Source: Actinoallomurus sp963799975 (GTDB taxonomy: Bacteria > Actinomycetota > Actinomycetes > Streptosporangiales > Streptosporangiaceae). From it: a stretch of DNA of 64,000 nt. The notes beneath the pieces were generated by a model that did not search any database, was not told the origin of the DNA, and saw only the letters and a program-made list of their open reading frames with translations. This document shows positions 43,826 to 52,501 of the stretch, one piece after another. Position numbers and translations under genes: made by a program. Location: positions 3,286,001 to 3,350,000 of the forward strand of contig CAWCZF010000006.1 of the NCBI GenBank assembly GCA_963799975.1. Direction: 5' to 3'. Within the stretch, counting starts at the first letter, position 1. Each line of letters opens with the position of its first letter.

Positions 43826-44791
43826 GGGCGTGAAGACGATCTTTCCGAAGACGTCGCCGCCGGTCATCGCCGCGAACCCGTCGCGGGCCTGAGCGAGCGG
43901 GAGCACCCGGTCGATCCGCGGGCGTACGCCGGTGACGTCGAGGAAGCGGGCCAGTTGCACGAGTTGGTCGCGGGTCCCCATGGTCGACCCGACGACCGAC
44001 AGTTGCAGGAAGAAGACGCGGTTCAGCTCGGCGGGCGGCACCTGCCCGCTGGTGGCGCCGGAAACGACGATCCGCCCGCCGGGCCGCAGGGACTTGAGCG
44101 AGTGGCTCCAGGTGGCCTCGCCGACGGTCTCGATGACGGCGTCCACCCGTTCGGGCAGGCGAGCGCCCGTCTCGAAGACCTGGTCGGCCCCGAGCGCGAG
44201 CGCGCGCTCGCGCTTTTCGGCGCTGCGGCTGGTCGCCCAGACGCGGTAACCGGCCGCGGCGCCCAGTGCGATCACCGCGGTGGCGACGCCGCCGCCCGCG
44301 CCCTGGACGAGGATCGTGGTGCCCGGCGGGAGGCCGGCCTTGTCGAACAGCATGCGGTACGCCGTCAGCCAGGCGGTCGGCAGGCAGGCGGCCTCCTCGA
44401 ACGACAGCGAGGCGGGCATGGGCACGAGGTTGCGGCGGGGAACGGCGACCTTCTCGGCGAAGGTGCCGTCGTGGTTCTCCGAGAGCAGCGACCGCTTCGG
44501 ATCGAGCGTCTCATCGCCCCCGCCGCGCTCGGGGTCGCCGACCACGGCATGGACGATCACCTGGTTGCCGTCCTCGTCGATCCCGGCGGCGTCACAGCCG
44601 AGGATGATCGGCAGCCGGTCCGCGCGCAGCCCGACGCCGCGAAGGCTCCAGACGTCGTGATGGTTGAGCGCGGCGGCCTTGACGGTCACAGTGGTCCAGC
44701 CCTCGGGAACCTCAGGCTCGGGACGCTCCCCGAACTCCATCCCGTCGAGCGGATTGTCGGCATCGATGCGTGCGGCGGTGACAGCGAACAT
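43823..44791 (-). CDS. Zinc-binding-dehydrogenase-family quinone oxidoreductase-like protein
   Basis: About 322 residues of the medium-chain dehydrogenase family without structural zinc cysteines. AALNHHDVWSLRGVGLRADR, ILVQGAGGGVATAVIALGAA (NADP site) and SVVGSTMGTRDQLVQLARFL are typical of quinone oxidoreductase-like proteins. It is probably an NADPH-dependent reductase of an enone or quinone. ATG at 44791 is used; GTG at 44800 is an alternative. Its stop lies within the palindrome shared with padR. Confidence 0.84.
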   Translation of the reverse strand: MFAVTAARIDADNPLDGMEFGERPEPEVPEGWTTVTVKAAALNHHDVWSLRGVGLRADRLPIILGCDAAGIDEDGNQVIVHAVVGDPERGGGDETLDPKRSLLSENHDGTFAEKVAVPRRNLVPMPASLSFEEAACLPTAWLTAYRMLFDKAGLPPGTTILVQGAGGGVATAVIALGAAAGYRVWATSRSAEKRERALALGADQVFETGARLPERVDAVIETVGEATWSHSLKSLRPGGRIVVSGATSGQVPPAELNRVFFLQLSVVGSTMGTRDQLVQLARFLDVTGVRPRIDRVLPLAQARDGFAAMTGGDVFGKIVFTP

Positions 44792-44834
44792 GAACCGCAC
44801 TGTAACCACGAATCCCGCCCGCCGCTCCCCTCGA

Positions 44835-45063
44835 CTACCCGAACGGATGCCGCCACCGCAGCCCGGGAAACCGCGCGAAGCCCCTGTCGGTCGTGACGAA
44901 CTCGCACCCGTGCTCGATGGCCAATGCGCTGAGAATGATTTCAGAGACCGCGAACGGCGCGGGACCACCCGATCTCGGTGAACAGCCACGAGCGATAACG
45001 CTCGTGATCGACCATCTCCGGCCGGTGCGCGTAGACGAAGACATTGACGTCAACGAGCTTCAC
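44835..45063 (-). pseudogene. vapC: VapC-type PIN-domain toxin remnant (internal deletion + frameshift)
   Basis: The start (VKLVDVNVFVYAHRPEMVDH from GTG 45063) and end (LAIEHGCEFVTTDRGFARFP, then GLRWRHPFG) are those of a PIN-domain ribonuclease. However, the frame changes near 44960, and PFAVSEIILS joins directly to ALAIEHG, skipping about 55 residues found in whole VapC proteins (usual length about 130). The missing block contains the third conserved acidic residue, so the product would be inactive even if the frameshift were an artefact. It overlaps the antitoxin gene by 14 bases. Confidence 0.75.
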
Positions 45064-45334
45064 CGGCGGCCTGTCCCCGGTAGAAGGCATCTTCTTCCTC
45101 GTACATGAGCTCCTTGAGAATCCTCGGATCGCTCAGATCGAGGCCCGGCCGGGCCGGACCGGTGCCGCCGAACGTCGGGAAGCTCACCGGCTCCTGGTCG
45201 CGCGTCTCGGTCTGCTGGAGCAGCTGACGCAGGGCGTCCTCGATGACGGAGTTGAGGCTCCGATGCTGCTGGGCGGCGAACGCCTTGGCGTCCGCGAGGA
45301 GTTGGTCCTCTATCCGCACTGTGGTCCTCCGCAT
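45050..45334 (-). CDS. vapB: VapB-type antitoxin (ribbon-helix-helix-like)
   Basis: 94 residues. The N-terminal DNA-binding part is RRTTVRIEDQLLADAKAFAA, then NSVIEDALRQLLQQ. The C-terminal part (LDLSDPRILKELMYEEEDAF) is the toxin-wrapping tail. ATG at 45334 has GGAG nine bases upstream. It precedes and overlaps the vapC remnant as in functional operons. With the toxin broken, it may persist as a repressor or as a neutral relic. Confidence 0.83.
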   Translation of the reverse strand: MRRTTVRIEDQLLADAKAFAAQQHRSLNSVIEDALRQLLQQTETRDQEPVSFPTFGGTGPARPGLDLSDPRILKELMYEEEDAFYRGQAAGEAR

Positions 45335-45354
45335 GTCTTCCAGTCTCCGCAGCG

Positions 45355-45370
45355 TGACATAAAAATGTCA
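45355..45370. promoter_or_regulatory. Inverted repeat and promoter of vapB
   Basis: TGACAT-AAAA-ATGTCA lies 20 bases upstream of the vapB start and overlaps a minus-strand TTGACA -35-like box (45366-45371). Toxin-antitoxin operators typically sit here. Confidence 0.55.
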
Positions 45371-45395
45371 ACGATCACAAGCGGTTACCGATAAA

Positions 45396-45431
45396 CACGG
45401 TCCGTACTCTCGAACAAGAGTACGGGCCGTG
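45396..45431 (-). terminator. Strong hairpin terminator of the malic enzyme gene
   Basis: CACGGTCCGTACTCT (45396-45410) pairs with AGAGTACGGGCCGTG (45417-45431) over 15 positions, with one G-T pair and a six-base loop. On the minus strand it is followed by TTTAT. It lies 35 bases after the malic enzyme stop. Confidence 0.8.
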
Positions 45432-45465
45432 CTCGGCGCGGCTCAAGGCGGGCTCAGCGGCGGCT

Positions 45466-46647
45466 TCAGAGGCGGGCGACGCCCTCCTTGCGGGCCTGGG
45501 CGGCGACGGCGGAGGCCACGGCCGGGGCGACGCGCTCGTCGAACGGGCTCGGGATGACGTAGTCCTCTGACAGGTCATCGCCCACCACCTCGGCCAGCGC
45601 GGTCGCGGCGGCGATTTTCATGCCCTCCGTGATCGAGTGGGCGCGTACGTCCAGGGCGCCGCGGAAGACGCCCGGGAAGGCCAGCACGTTGTTGATCTGG
45701 TTGGGGAAGTCGCTGCGGCCGGTGGCGACCACGCGGGCGTGGCGGCGTGCGGCCTCGGGGTGGATCTCCGGGTCGGGGTTGGACAGGGCGAAGACGATCG
45801 CGTCGTCGGACATGGAGTCGACGCAGTCCTCGCGGATGGTGCCGCCTGACAGGCCGATGAACACGTCCGCGCCGACGAGGGCGTCCTCGGTCGAGCCCAT
45901 CAGGGCCGACCGGTTGGTCTCGCGGGCGAGTACCTGCTTGATCGGGTTCAGCCCGTCGCGGCCCTCGTAGATCAGGCCCTTGCTGTCGGAGACCGCGATG
46001 TCGCCGATGCCGGCCTCCAGCAGGATGCGGGAGACGGCGACGCCGGAGGCGCCCGCGCCGGCCACGACGGCGCGCATCGCCGGCAGCGGCTTGCCGGTCA
46101 GGCGTGCGGCGTTGCGCAGCGCGGCGAGCGCGACGATGGCGGTGCCGTGCTGGTCGTCGTGGAAGACCGGGATGTCGAGCGCGGCGCGCAGGCGGTCCTC
46201 GACCTCGAAGCAGCGGGGGGAGCTGATGTCCTCGAGGTTGATGCCGCCGAAGCTCGGCGCCAGGCGGATGACGGTCTCGACGAGGTCGTCGGCGTCGGTG
46301 CAGTCGAGGCAGATCGGTACCGAGTCAACGCCCGCGAACTGCTTGAACAGCAGGGCCTTGCCCTCCATCACCGGCATGGCGGCGGCGGGGCCGATGTCGC
46401 CCAGCCCGAGTACGGCGGTGCCGTCGGTGACGACCGCCACGACCTTGGAGACCCAGGTGTAGTCGTGGACGAGTTCGGGGTTCTCGGCGATGGCCAGGCA
46501 GACGCGGGCGACGCCCGGCGTGTAGGCGAGAGACAGGTCGTCCCGGTCGCGTACGTGAACCTTCGAGCGCACCTCGAGCTTGCCCCCGCGATGCAACGCG
46601 AAGGCCGGATCTTCGTCATATTCGTGATGAATCGGTTGATCGGACAC
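45466..46647 (-). CDS. NAD(P)-dependent malic enzyme
   Basis: 393 residues, the short bacterial form without a phosphotransacetylase domain. KVHVRDRDDLSLAYTPGVAR and GLGDIGPAAAMPVMEGKALL are the malate/metal site, DIPVFHDDQHGTAIVALAAL the signature around the metal-binding aspartates, and VVAGAGASGVAVSRILLEAG the dinucleotide site. It decarboxylates malate to pyruvate with NADP or NAD. It is divergent from the amino-acid transporter genes and ends at a strong hairpin. Confidence 0.93.
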   Translation of the reverse strand: MSDQPIHHEYDEDPAFALHRGGKLEVRSKVHVRDRDDLSLAYTPGVARVCLAIAENPELVHDYTWVSKVVAVVTDGTAVLGLGDIGPAAAMPVMEGKALLFKQFAGVDSVPICLDCTDADDLVETVIRLAPSFGGINLEDISSPRCFEVEDRLRAALDIPVFHDDQHGTAIVALAALRNAARLTGKPLPAMRAVVAGAGASGVAVSRILLEAGIGDIAVSDSKGLIYEGRDGLNPIKQVLARETNRSALMGSTEDALVGADVFIGLSGGTIREDCVDSMSDDAIVFALSNPDPEIHPEAARRHARVVATGRSDFPNQINNVLAFPGVFRGALDVRAHSITEGMKIAAATALAEVVGDDLSEDYVIPSPFDERVAPAVASAVAAQARKEGVARL

Positions 46648-46985
46648 AGCGACCCCTGCTCTTTAGTGAAAAGTACGGATAGACAGCCTCGTCATCCCTG
46701 GGTCAACGGGCAGCGCGGGCGCGTCTCGGAGTACGGGGGTCACCCGTTCACCGATTGAACCACATCCACCGGCAGACCCCAGGCGGGGGACCGTACCACC
46801 GTGGCAGGCGGGCGTCGGCCACGGTGGGACCCGTGCGCGGCCCGCCGGAAGACGCCCGCGTAACGCGTCATTCCGGCCCATCACTAAAGGGTTTATGCCA
46901 TTGTTGAGCCGCTTAGTCGTCGACGTCGCAGATGCCGGCATGAGGCCCCCCCGTACGCCCGAACCTCCGCCCCGAGGAGGACGCT
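46648..46985. other. Divergent region between malic enzyme and transporter genes, with a long inverted repeat
   Basis: No gene seen. It holds a 10-base perfect inverted repeat, CCACCGTGGC (46796-46805) and GCCACGGTGG (46818-46827), with a 12-base loop, and an A/T-richer segment near 46880-46905 that may be the transporter promoter. The role of the repeat (operator or leader hairpin) is open. Confidence 0.5.
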
Positions 46986-47876
46986 CTGCGCCCCCGTCCG
47001 TTCGCTCGTCGCCTGTACGCGACGGCGCTTCTCACCCTGCTCGGAACCCCCGCCCTCACCGCCTGCGGAGGCGGCGGCACGACCGGAGCGCTCGGCCGCG
47101 TCCGGCGGGCGGGCAGGATCCTGATCGCCACGGACGCCCTGTATCCACCCAACGAGTTCAAGCAAGGTGACCGAATTGTCGGGTTCGACATTGACCTCGG
47201 CACCGCGATCGCCCACCGGCTCGGCGTCCGCGCCGAGTTCCAGGATGTGAAGTTCGACACGATCCTTCAGGCTCTGGAGGAAGGCAAGTACGACATCAGC
47301 CTCTCCTCCTTCAGCGACACGCGCGAGCGTGAGAGCCGATTCGACTTCGTCACGTACCTGTCCGCGGGCACGATGCTGATGGTGCCCAAGGGCAATCCGC
47401 GCCACCTGCGCCCCGACGGCCTGTCCCTGTGCGGCAAGAGGGTCGCCGTCGAGAAGGGCACCACGCAGGAGGAGGAGCTCTCACCCAAGGACGCGACGCG
47501 GCCGGACGCCGGTACGCGCGTCGACGCCTGCCGCGAGCGGCGGCAGGCCGGCCCCGATCCGGCTGTCCTACGACGACCAGGCCGCGGCCGACCGCGGCCC
47601 TCGCGACCAGGGGCGACGCCGACGCCGCGCTCACCGACTCGCCCTCGGCGATCTACGGCGCGCAGGGAGTCCGGCGGCCGCATCCAGTGCTCCGGCACGC
47701 CCTACGCCACCGCGCTCTACGGCATCGCGATCCCCAAGCGGGACGGGGACCTGCGGGACGCCGTCTACGGCGCGATGAAGGACCTGATCTCCGGCGGAAC
47801 CTACCGGCGGATCACCGCTCGCTGGGGCGTCTCCGCAGGCGCGGTGCCGGGGTCAAGCATCAATGCCGCCAAGTAG
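46986..47876 (+). CDS. Family 3 amino-acid ABC substrate-binding lipoprotein 1, CTG start, compensating frameshifts
   Basis: A lipoprotein signal peptide (LYATALLTLLGTPALTAC, lipobox LTAC) is followed by the SBP_bac_3 fold: RILIATDALYPPNEFKQGDR, VGFDIDLGTAIAHRLGV, LEEGKYDISLSSFSDTRERE. GAGGAGG (46974-46980) precedes a CTG at 46986 in the right frame; no ATG or GTG is in frame, so either CTG is used or a base is wrong. Frame changes near 47545 and 47660 compensate. It is a close paralogue of the next gene and binds an amino acid, most likely of the Glu/Gln/Asp class by family. Confidence 0.75.
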   Translation: MRPRPFARRLYATALLTLLGTPALTACGGGGTTGALGRVRRAGRILIATDALYPPNEFKQGDRIVGFDIDLGTAIAHRLGVRAEFQDVKFDTILQALEEGKYDISLSSFSDTRERESRFDFVTYLSAGTMLMVPKGNPRHLRPDGLSLCGKRVAVEKGTTQEEELSPKDATRPDAGTRVDACRERRQAGPDPAVLRRPGRGRPRPSRPGATPTPRSPTRPRRSTARRESGGRIQCSGTPYATALYGIAIPKRDGDLRDAVYGAMKDLISGGTYRRITARWGVSAGAVPGSSINAAK

Positions 47877-47991
47877 CCGTCACTTGATTGTTTCATGACG
47901 GTAATAACACTTAGGCGCGGTTACGCCAAGATGTCCCCCAGCAAACCGACAGTCATCGGGAGATCGTTCCCGACCTACCCAGGAGGATGCC

Positions 47992-48893
47992 GTGTACACC
48001 GGCCCTCGTCACCGTCGCGGCATCGCGGTGGGCGTCACCGCCATCGCCGGCGCGCTCGCGCTGTCCGCGTGCAACGCCAAGACGACCACCCCGGGCGCGA
48101 AGAGCGCCCTCGACACGATCAAGAAGAACGGCAAGCTCGTCATCGCGACCGACGCGTCGTACGCGCCGAACGAGTTCAAGCAGAACGGCCAGGTCGTCGG
48201 CTTCGACATCGACCTAGGGGGCGCCATCGCCAAGAAGCTGGGCGTCACCGCGAGCTTCCAGGACGTCAAGTTCGACAACATCCTGCCCGCGCTGCAGAGC
48301 AAGAAGTACGACATCAGCCTCTCCTCCTTCACCGACAACAAGGAGCGGGAGAAGAGCTTCGACTTCGTCACCTACTTCTCGGCCGGCACCGGCCTGATGG
48401 TCAAGGCGGGCAACCCGCTGAAGCTCTCGCCGGACGACCTGTCGCTGTGCGGCAAGAAGATCGCGGTCGAGAAGGGCACCACGCAGGAGGACGAGCTCAC
48501 GCCCAAGTCCTCCACCAAGCCCGACGTCGGCGCCCGTATCGACAAGTGCAAGCAGGGTGGCAAGCCGGCCCCGGTGAAGGTCTCACTGGATGACCAGAAC
48601 GCCGCCAACCTGGCGCTCGGCAACGGCCGCGCGGAAGCCGTGCTGGCCGACTCGCCCGTCGCCTCGTACGCGGCCAAGCAGTCGAGCGGCAAGTTCGAGA
48701 TCGCGGGCCAGCGCCTACGACACCGCGCCGTACGGCATCGCGATCCCCAAGAACGAGAACGCGCTGCGTGACGGGATCCAGAAGGCGCTCAAGGACCTGA
48801 TCACGGACGGCACGTACAAAGCAGCTGACCGACAAATGGGGCATCTCTGACGGTGCGATCACCGACCCCAAGGTCAACGGGGCGACTGGCTGA
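47992..48893 (+). CDS. Family 3 amino-acid ABC substrate-binding lipoprotein 2, two apparent frameshifts
   Basis: About 299 residues when corrected. Signal peptide and lipobox LSAC (ITAIAGALALSAC-type), then GKLVIATDASYAPNEFKQNG, VVGFDIDLGGAIAKKLGV and KKYDISLSSFTDNKEREKSF. Extra bases near 48712 and 48823 shift the end, which should read AYDTAPYGIAIPKNENALRD and close NGATG. AGGAGG (47981-47986) supports GTG at 47992. It shares most residues with binding protein 1 and heads the permease and ATPase genes. Confidence 0.85.
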
Positions 48894-48900
48894 GGACGAC

Positions 48901-49848
48901 GTGACCGAAACTGAAGTGACGGAACTCGGTACGGCCTGAGACGATCAGGGCCGTGCCGGTCCGGCATCCGGGCAGGTGGGTCAGCGGCGCGATCGTGCTG
49001 GTCCTCGCCGCAATGCTCGTCCACATGCTGTTCACCAATCCGAACCTCGACTGGAGCACGTTCGGGAAGTACTTCTTCGACGGAGGCATCTCAAGGGCCT
49101 GCTCGCCACGCTCGAGCTGACCGTGATCGCGATGGCCATCGGCATCATCGGCGGCGTGATCCTCGCGCTGATGCGGCTGTCGGCCAACCCGATGCTGTCC
49201 TCGGCCGCGTGGCTCTACATCTGGTTCTTCCGCGGTACGCCGGTGCTGGTGCAGCTGATCTTCTGGTTCAACATCAAGGCGCTGATCGGCGACATCTCGC
49301 TCGGCATCCCGTTCGGCCCGACGTTCATCACCTGGGACGTCAACAGCCTGGTCACCACGTTCGTCGCGGCCATCCTCGGCCTCGGCCTGAACGAGGCGGC
49401 GTACATGTCGGAGATCGTCCGGGCCGGCATCCTGTCGGTGGACGAGGGCCAGACCGAGGCGTCGCAGGCGCTCGGCATGCGCCGGCTGAAGATCATGCGG
49501 CGGATCGTGCTCCCGCAGGCGATGCGCGTGATCATCCCGCCGACCGGCAACGAGACCATCTCGATGCTGAAGACGACGTCGCTGGCGTCCACGGTGGCCT
49601 TCACCGAGCTGCTGAAGGCCGGCGAGGACATCTTCAACGCCAACTACAAGACGATCCCGCTGCTGATCGTGGTGAGCGTCTGGTACATCATCGTCACCTC
49701 GATCCTGTCGGTCGGCCAGTACTACCTGGAGCGCTACTACGGCCGGGGCTCGTCGCGCGAGCTGCCGCCGACGCCGCTGCAGCGGCTGCGGCGCAACCTG
49801 ACGACGTTCCACGTACGGCCGCAGGTGCCGGAGAGGGGGGCGTCGTGA
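48901..49848 (+). CDS. Amino-acid ABC transporter permease, two apparent frameshifts
   Basis: A HisM/GlnP-type inner-membrane permease with five or so helices. GTG at 48901 starts VTETEVTELG. After an indel near 48931 the frame reads RHPGRWVSGAIVLVLAAMLV, and after another near 49085 it reads KGLLATLELTVIAMAIGIIG. The EAA loop is ALGMRRLKIMRRIVLPQAMR. Only one permease gene is present, so it would work as a homodimer. It overlaps the ATPase gene (GTGA). Confidence 0.85.
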
Positions 49849-50613
49849 GCGAGCGGGGACCGATGGTCAAGGCCGAGGGCATCCACAAGTTCTACGGCCG
49901 GCTGCACGTCCTGGCCGGCATCGACCTGGAGGTCGAGTCCGGCGAGGTCATGTGCGTCATCGGCCCGTCCGGCTCGGGCAAGTCGACGTTCCTGCGGTGC
50001 ATCAACCACCTGGAGAAGATCGACTCCGGCCGGCTCTGGGTCGACGGCCATCTCGTCGGCTACCGGCAGCGCGGCGACAAGCTCCACGAGATGCGCGAGA
50101 GCGAGGTCGCCGGCGCAGCGCCAGGACATCGGCATGGTGTTCCAGCGCTTCAACCTGTTCCCGCACATGACCGCGCTGGAGAACATCATGGAGGCGCCGA
50201 TCCAGGTGAACGGCGAGGCCAAGGCCGTCGTACGCGAGCGGGCGATGCGCTGCTCGACCAGGTCGGCCTGTCGGACAAGGTCGCCAGCTATCCGTCGCAG
50301 CTGTCGGGCGGCCAGCAGCAGCGCGTGGCGATCGCCCGCGCGCTGGCGATGCAGCCCAAGCTGATGCTGTTCGACGAGCCGACGAGCGCGCTGGACCCCG
50401 AACTGGTCGGCGACGTGCTCGACGTCATGCGCCAGCTCGCGGTGGATGGCATGACGATGGTCGTGGTCACGCACGAGATGGGTTTCGCCCGCGAGGTCGG
50501 CGACTCGCTCGTGTTCATGGACGGCGGCGTCATCGTCGAGAAGGGCCCCGCGCGACGTCCTGGGCAATCCCCAGCACCAGCGTACGCAGGACTTCCTGTC
50601 GAAGGTCCTGTGA
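49845..50613 (+). CDS. Amino-acid ABC transporter ATPase (GlnQ-type), three apparent frameshifts
   Basis: Walker A IGPSGSGKSTFLRCIN, Q-loop VFQRFNLFPHMTALENI, signature YPSQLSGGQQQRVAIARALA, and Walker B KLMLFDEPTSALDPELVGDV. Indels near 50115, 50250 and 50545 break the frame; corrected, it ends GNPQHQRTQDFLSKVL. With the permease and two binding proteins it forms a polar amino-acid uptake system. Start GTG at 49845 overlaps the permease stop by four bases. Confidence 0.88.
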
Positions 50614-50762
50614 GCGAGCGACGCGGCCGTCTCCGTTCCACGCCGCGTCACCGCCGAACGAAACCGCGATGCCCGGCCAGACGGGCTTCCTCTCGGCGGC
50701 GTCGTGGAGTGTAATGGCCGGAATCAGAACCACGCCTCTTACTCCGCTGGTAGGAGCGCCCC

Positions 50763-51308
50763 GTGGAACTAGCGTCGTACGCCGAGCTGGCGGTCCGGCC
50801 TGGTGAACACCGCCACGCCCGATGAGGACCGGCTGGGCGACCTGGACGCGCTCCGCGACCTGCTCGCCGCCGGCCCGCACCTGCCGGCCGCGTCGAGCCG
50901 GCCGGATCTGGAAGCGATGCGCGAGCTGCGCGCCGACCTTCGCTCGATCTTCGAGTCGGCGGCGGCGGGCGATGAGTACGGCGCCGCCGAGCGCTCAACG
51001 CCCTGCTGCTCCAGCACCCGGTCCACCCCCAGGTCTCCGCCCACGACGGGCAGCGGTGGCACCTGCACATCACCGAGAGCGGCTCGGTGCCCGACCGGTA
51101 CGCCGCCGGCGCGGCGATGGGCCTGGCGGTCTACGTCTCCGCCGAGGGGCTCGACCGCCTCGCGATCTGCGCGTCGGCGCCGTGCCAGAACGTCTTCATC
51201 GACACCTCCTCGAACCGCTCCCGCCGCTTCTGCTCCGACCGCTGTGCCGCGCGCGCCGGTCTCCAGCCCAGCCCGAACGGCCGCGAGCACGGCCTCAGCA
51301 CGGCCTGA
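50763..51308 (+). CDS. CGNR zinc-finger (ABATE domain) regulator, two apparent frameshifts
   Basis: Corrected protein about 181 residues. The N-terminal ABATE-type region (ELASYAELAVR, then LVNTATPDEDRLGDLDALRD) is followed by a C-terminal CGNR-type zinc finger: CASAPCQNVFIDTSSNRSRR, then FCSDRCAARA, with four cysteines. Indels lie near 50800 and 50993. It is a predicted DNA-binding regulator. Its last 14 bases overlap the convergent sodX gene. GTG at 50763 follows TAGGAG. Confidence 0.78.
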
Positions 51309-51609
51309 GCCGCAGCGAGGGCCGCGGCCAGTAGCGCAGGACGACACGCCCGACGATCAGACCGTCCGGCACCGCGCCGAAGTCCCAGCTGTCCTGCCGC
51401 CCGCGGCGCGCTGGTTGTCGCTCTCCAGCCACCAGCCGCCGCCGTCGCGGCGCGCCGCGCGCTTGACGATCAGCGTGTCCCGCTCGCGCGGATGGCGCGC
51501 GACGACGAGGCTGCCCGGGCACGACGCGTGCGCCGGCCCGCACGAGGAGCCAGTCGCCGGGCCGCAGCGCGGGCAGCATCGACTCACCCGTCACTTCGAC
51601 CGCGCGCAC
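51295..51609 (-). CDS. sodX: Ni-superoxide dismutase maturation protease (SodX, S26 fold), two apparent frameshifts
   Basis: A small signal-peptidase-fold protein. The catalytic Ser is in VTGESMLPALRPGDWLLVRA and the Lys in RERDTLIVKRAARRDGGGWW. The end reads DSWDFGAVPDGLIVGRVVLR. The middle is in another frame (indels near 51525 and 51405). It is divergent from sodN, the classical arrangement; SodX removes the SodN propeptide so that the N-terminal His-Cys hook can bind nickel. GTG at 51609 has GGAGAGG upstream. Confidence 0.84.
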   Translation of the reverse strand: MRAVEVTGESMLPALRPGDWLLVRAGARVVPGQPRRRAPSARAGHADRQARGAPRRRRLVAGERQPARRGRQDSWDFGAVPDGLIVGRVVLRYWPRPSLRLRPC

Positions 51610-51653
51610 GATGATGAACCTCTCCGTTCAGGGGTAGGGGCCCAGGAGTAGTG

Positions 51654-51673
51654 TCATGCACATCGGAGCATGA
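51654..51673. promoter_or_regulatory. Inverted repeat in the sodX-sodN divergent promoter
   Basis: TCATGC (51654-51659) and GCATGA (51668-51673) flank an eight-base spacer, 30 bases before the sodN start. It does not fit the Nur box (TTGCAA-N5-TTGCAA). The regulator is unknown. Confidence 0.4.
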
Positions 51674-51702
51674 TCCACGAGAGACAACGGAAGGACACGC
51701 AG

Positions 51703-52105
51703 GTGCTCGCACGATTTCTGCGCCCCAAGACCACGGTGTCCGCGCACTGTGACCTGCCCTGCGGCATCTACGACCCGGCGCAGGCCCGGATCGAGGCCGA
51801 GTCGGTGAAGGCGATCGTCGAGAAGTACGAGTCCAACGAGGACCCGGTCTTCCGCGCTCGCGCGCTGATCATCAAGGAGCAGCGGTCCGAGCTGGTCAAG
51901 CACCACCTCTGGGTGCTGTGGACCGACTACTTCAAGCCCCCGCACTTCGAGAAGTACCCGCAGCTGCACCAGCTGTTCAACGAGGCGACCAAGCTCGCCG
52001 GCGCGAGCCGGCACGAAGGGCGGCGTCGACGTCGCCAAGGCCGACGACCTCCTGGCCAAGATCGACGAGATCGGCAAGATCTTCTGGGAGACCAAGAACG
52101 GCTGA
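51703..52105 (+). CDS. sodN: Nickel superoxide dismutase precursor, one apparent frameshift
   Basis: About 133 residues. The 14-residue propeptide VLARFLRPKTTVSA is followed by the nickel hook HCDLPCGIYDP, in which His1, Cys2 and Cys6 of the mature protein bind nickel. The rest is the four-helix bundle (AESVKAIVEKYESNED, ELVKHHLWVLWTDYFKP). An extra base near 52012 shifts the end; corrected it reads GGVDVAKADDLLAKIDEIGK. AAGGA at 51691-51695 supports GTG at 51703. It removes superoxide in the cytoplasm. Confidence 0.92.
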
Positions 52106-52501
52106 GTTCCCTTCCCGGCGAGGGCCGCTCCGCACACCCGGCGGACGCGGCCCTTGCCATGCGGGCACCCGGCGGATGCGGTCCTTACCGCCGCGCGACG
52201 GCCCGTACGGGCCTCGCGCCGCGGCCCGCTCCGGGCCCCGCACCGCCACCCCGCGTACCGCACCTCGCTGCGTGCGGCGCGCCGCCGATGTCCTGCTGCG
52301 GACACCACGATCCCGCCGGTCCCGGCCGCGGATCCGGCGATTCCGCTCCTACCGGCGTTCGGCGGCATAATCGGGCAACCGCTTCCGGCGACACGGCGCC
52401 GGGGAAAGATCCCTTGGCGATAAGCAGGCGTGCCGGACGCGCGAGTAGGTGTGCGTTAGCGGTAGTTTCAAGGAAGCGGCCAACCCCAGCAAGGGAGTGA
52501 C
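52106..52501. other. Intergenic region downstream of sodN, no gene seen
   Basis: 396 bases without a supported gene. It contains the 21-base direct repeat at 52135 and 52166, a G/C-rich low-complexity stretch at 52190-52300, and the promoter region of the anti-sigma-type gene at 52400-52501. Overlapping open frames on several strands here look like compositional noise. Confidence 0.45.
52135..52186. repeat. 21-base direct repeat pair
   Basis: CACCCGGCGGACGCGGCCCT at 52135 (extending one base to 52155) recurs at 52166-52186 with two base changes. It lies downstream of sodN. Its purpose is unknown. Confidence 0.45.
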
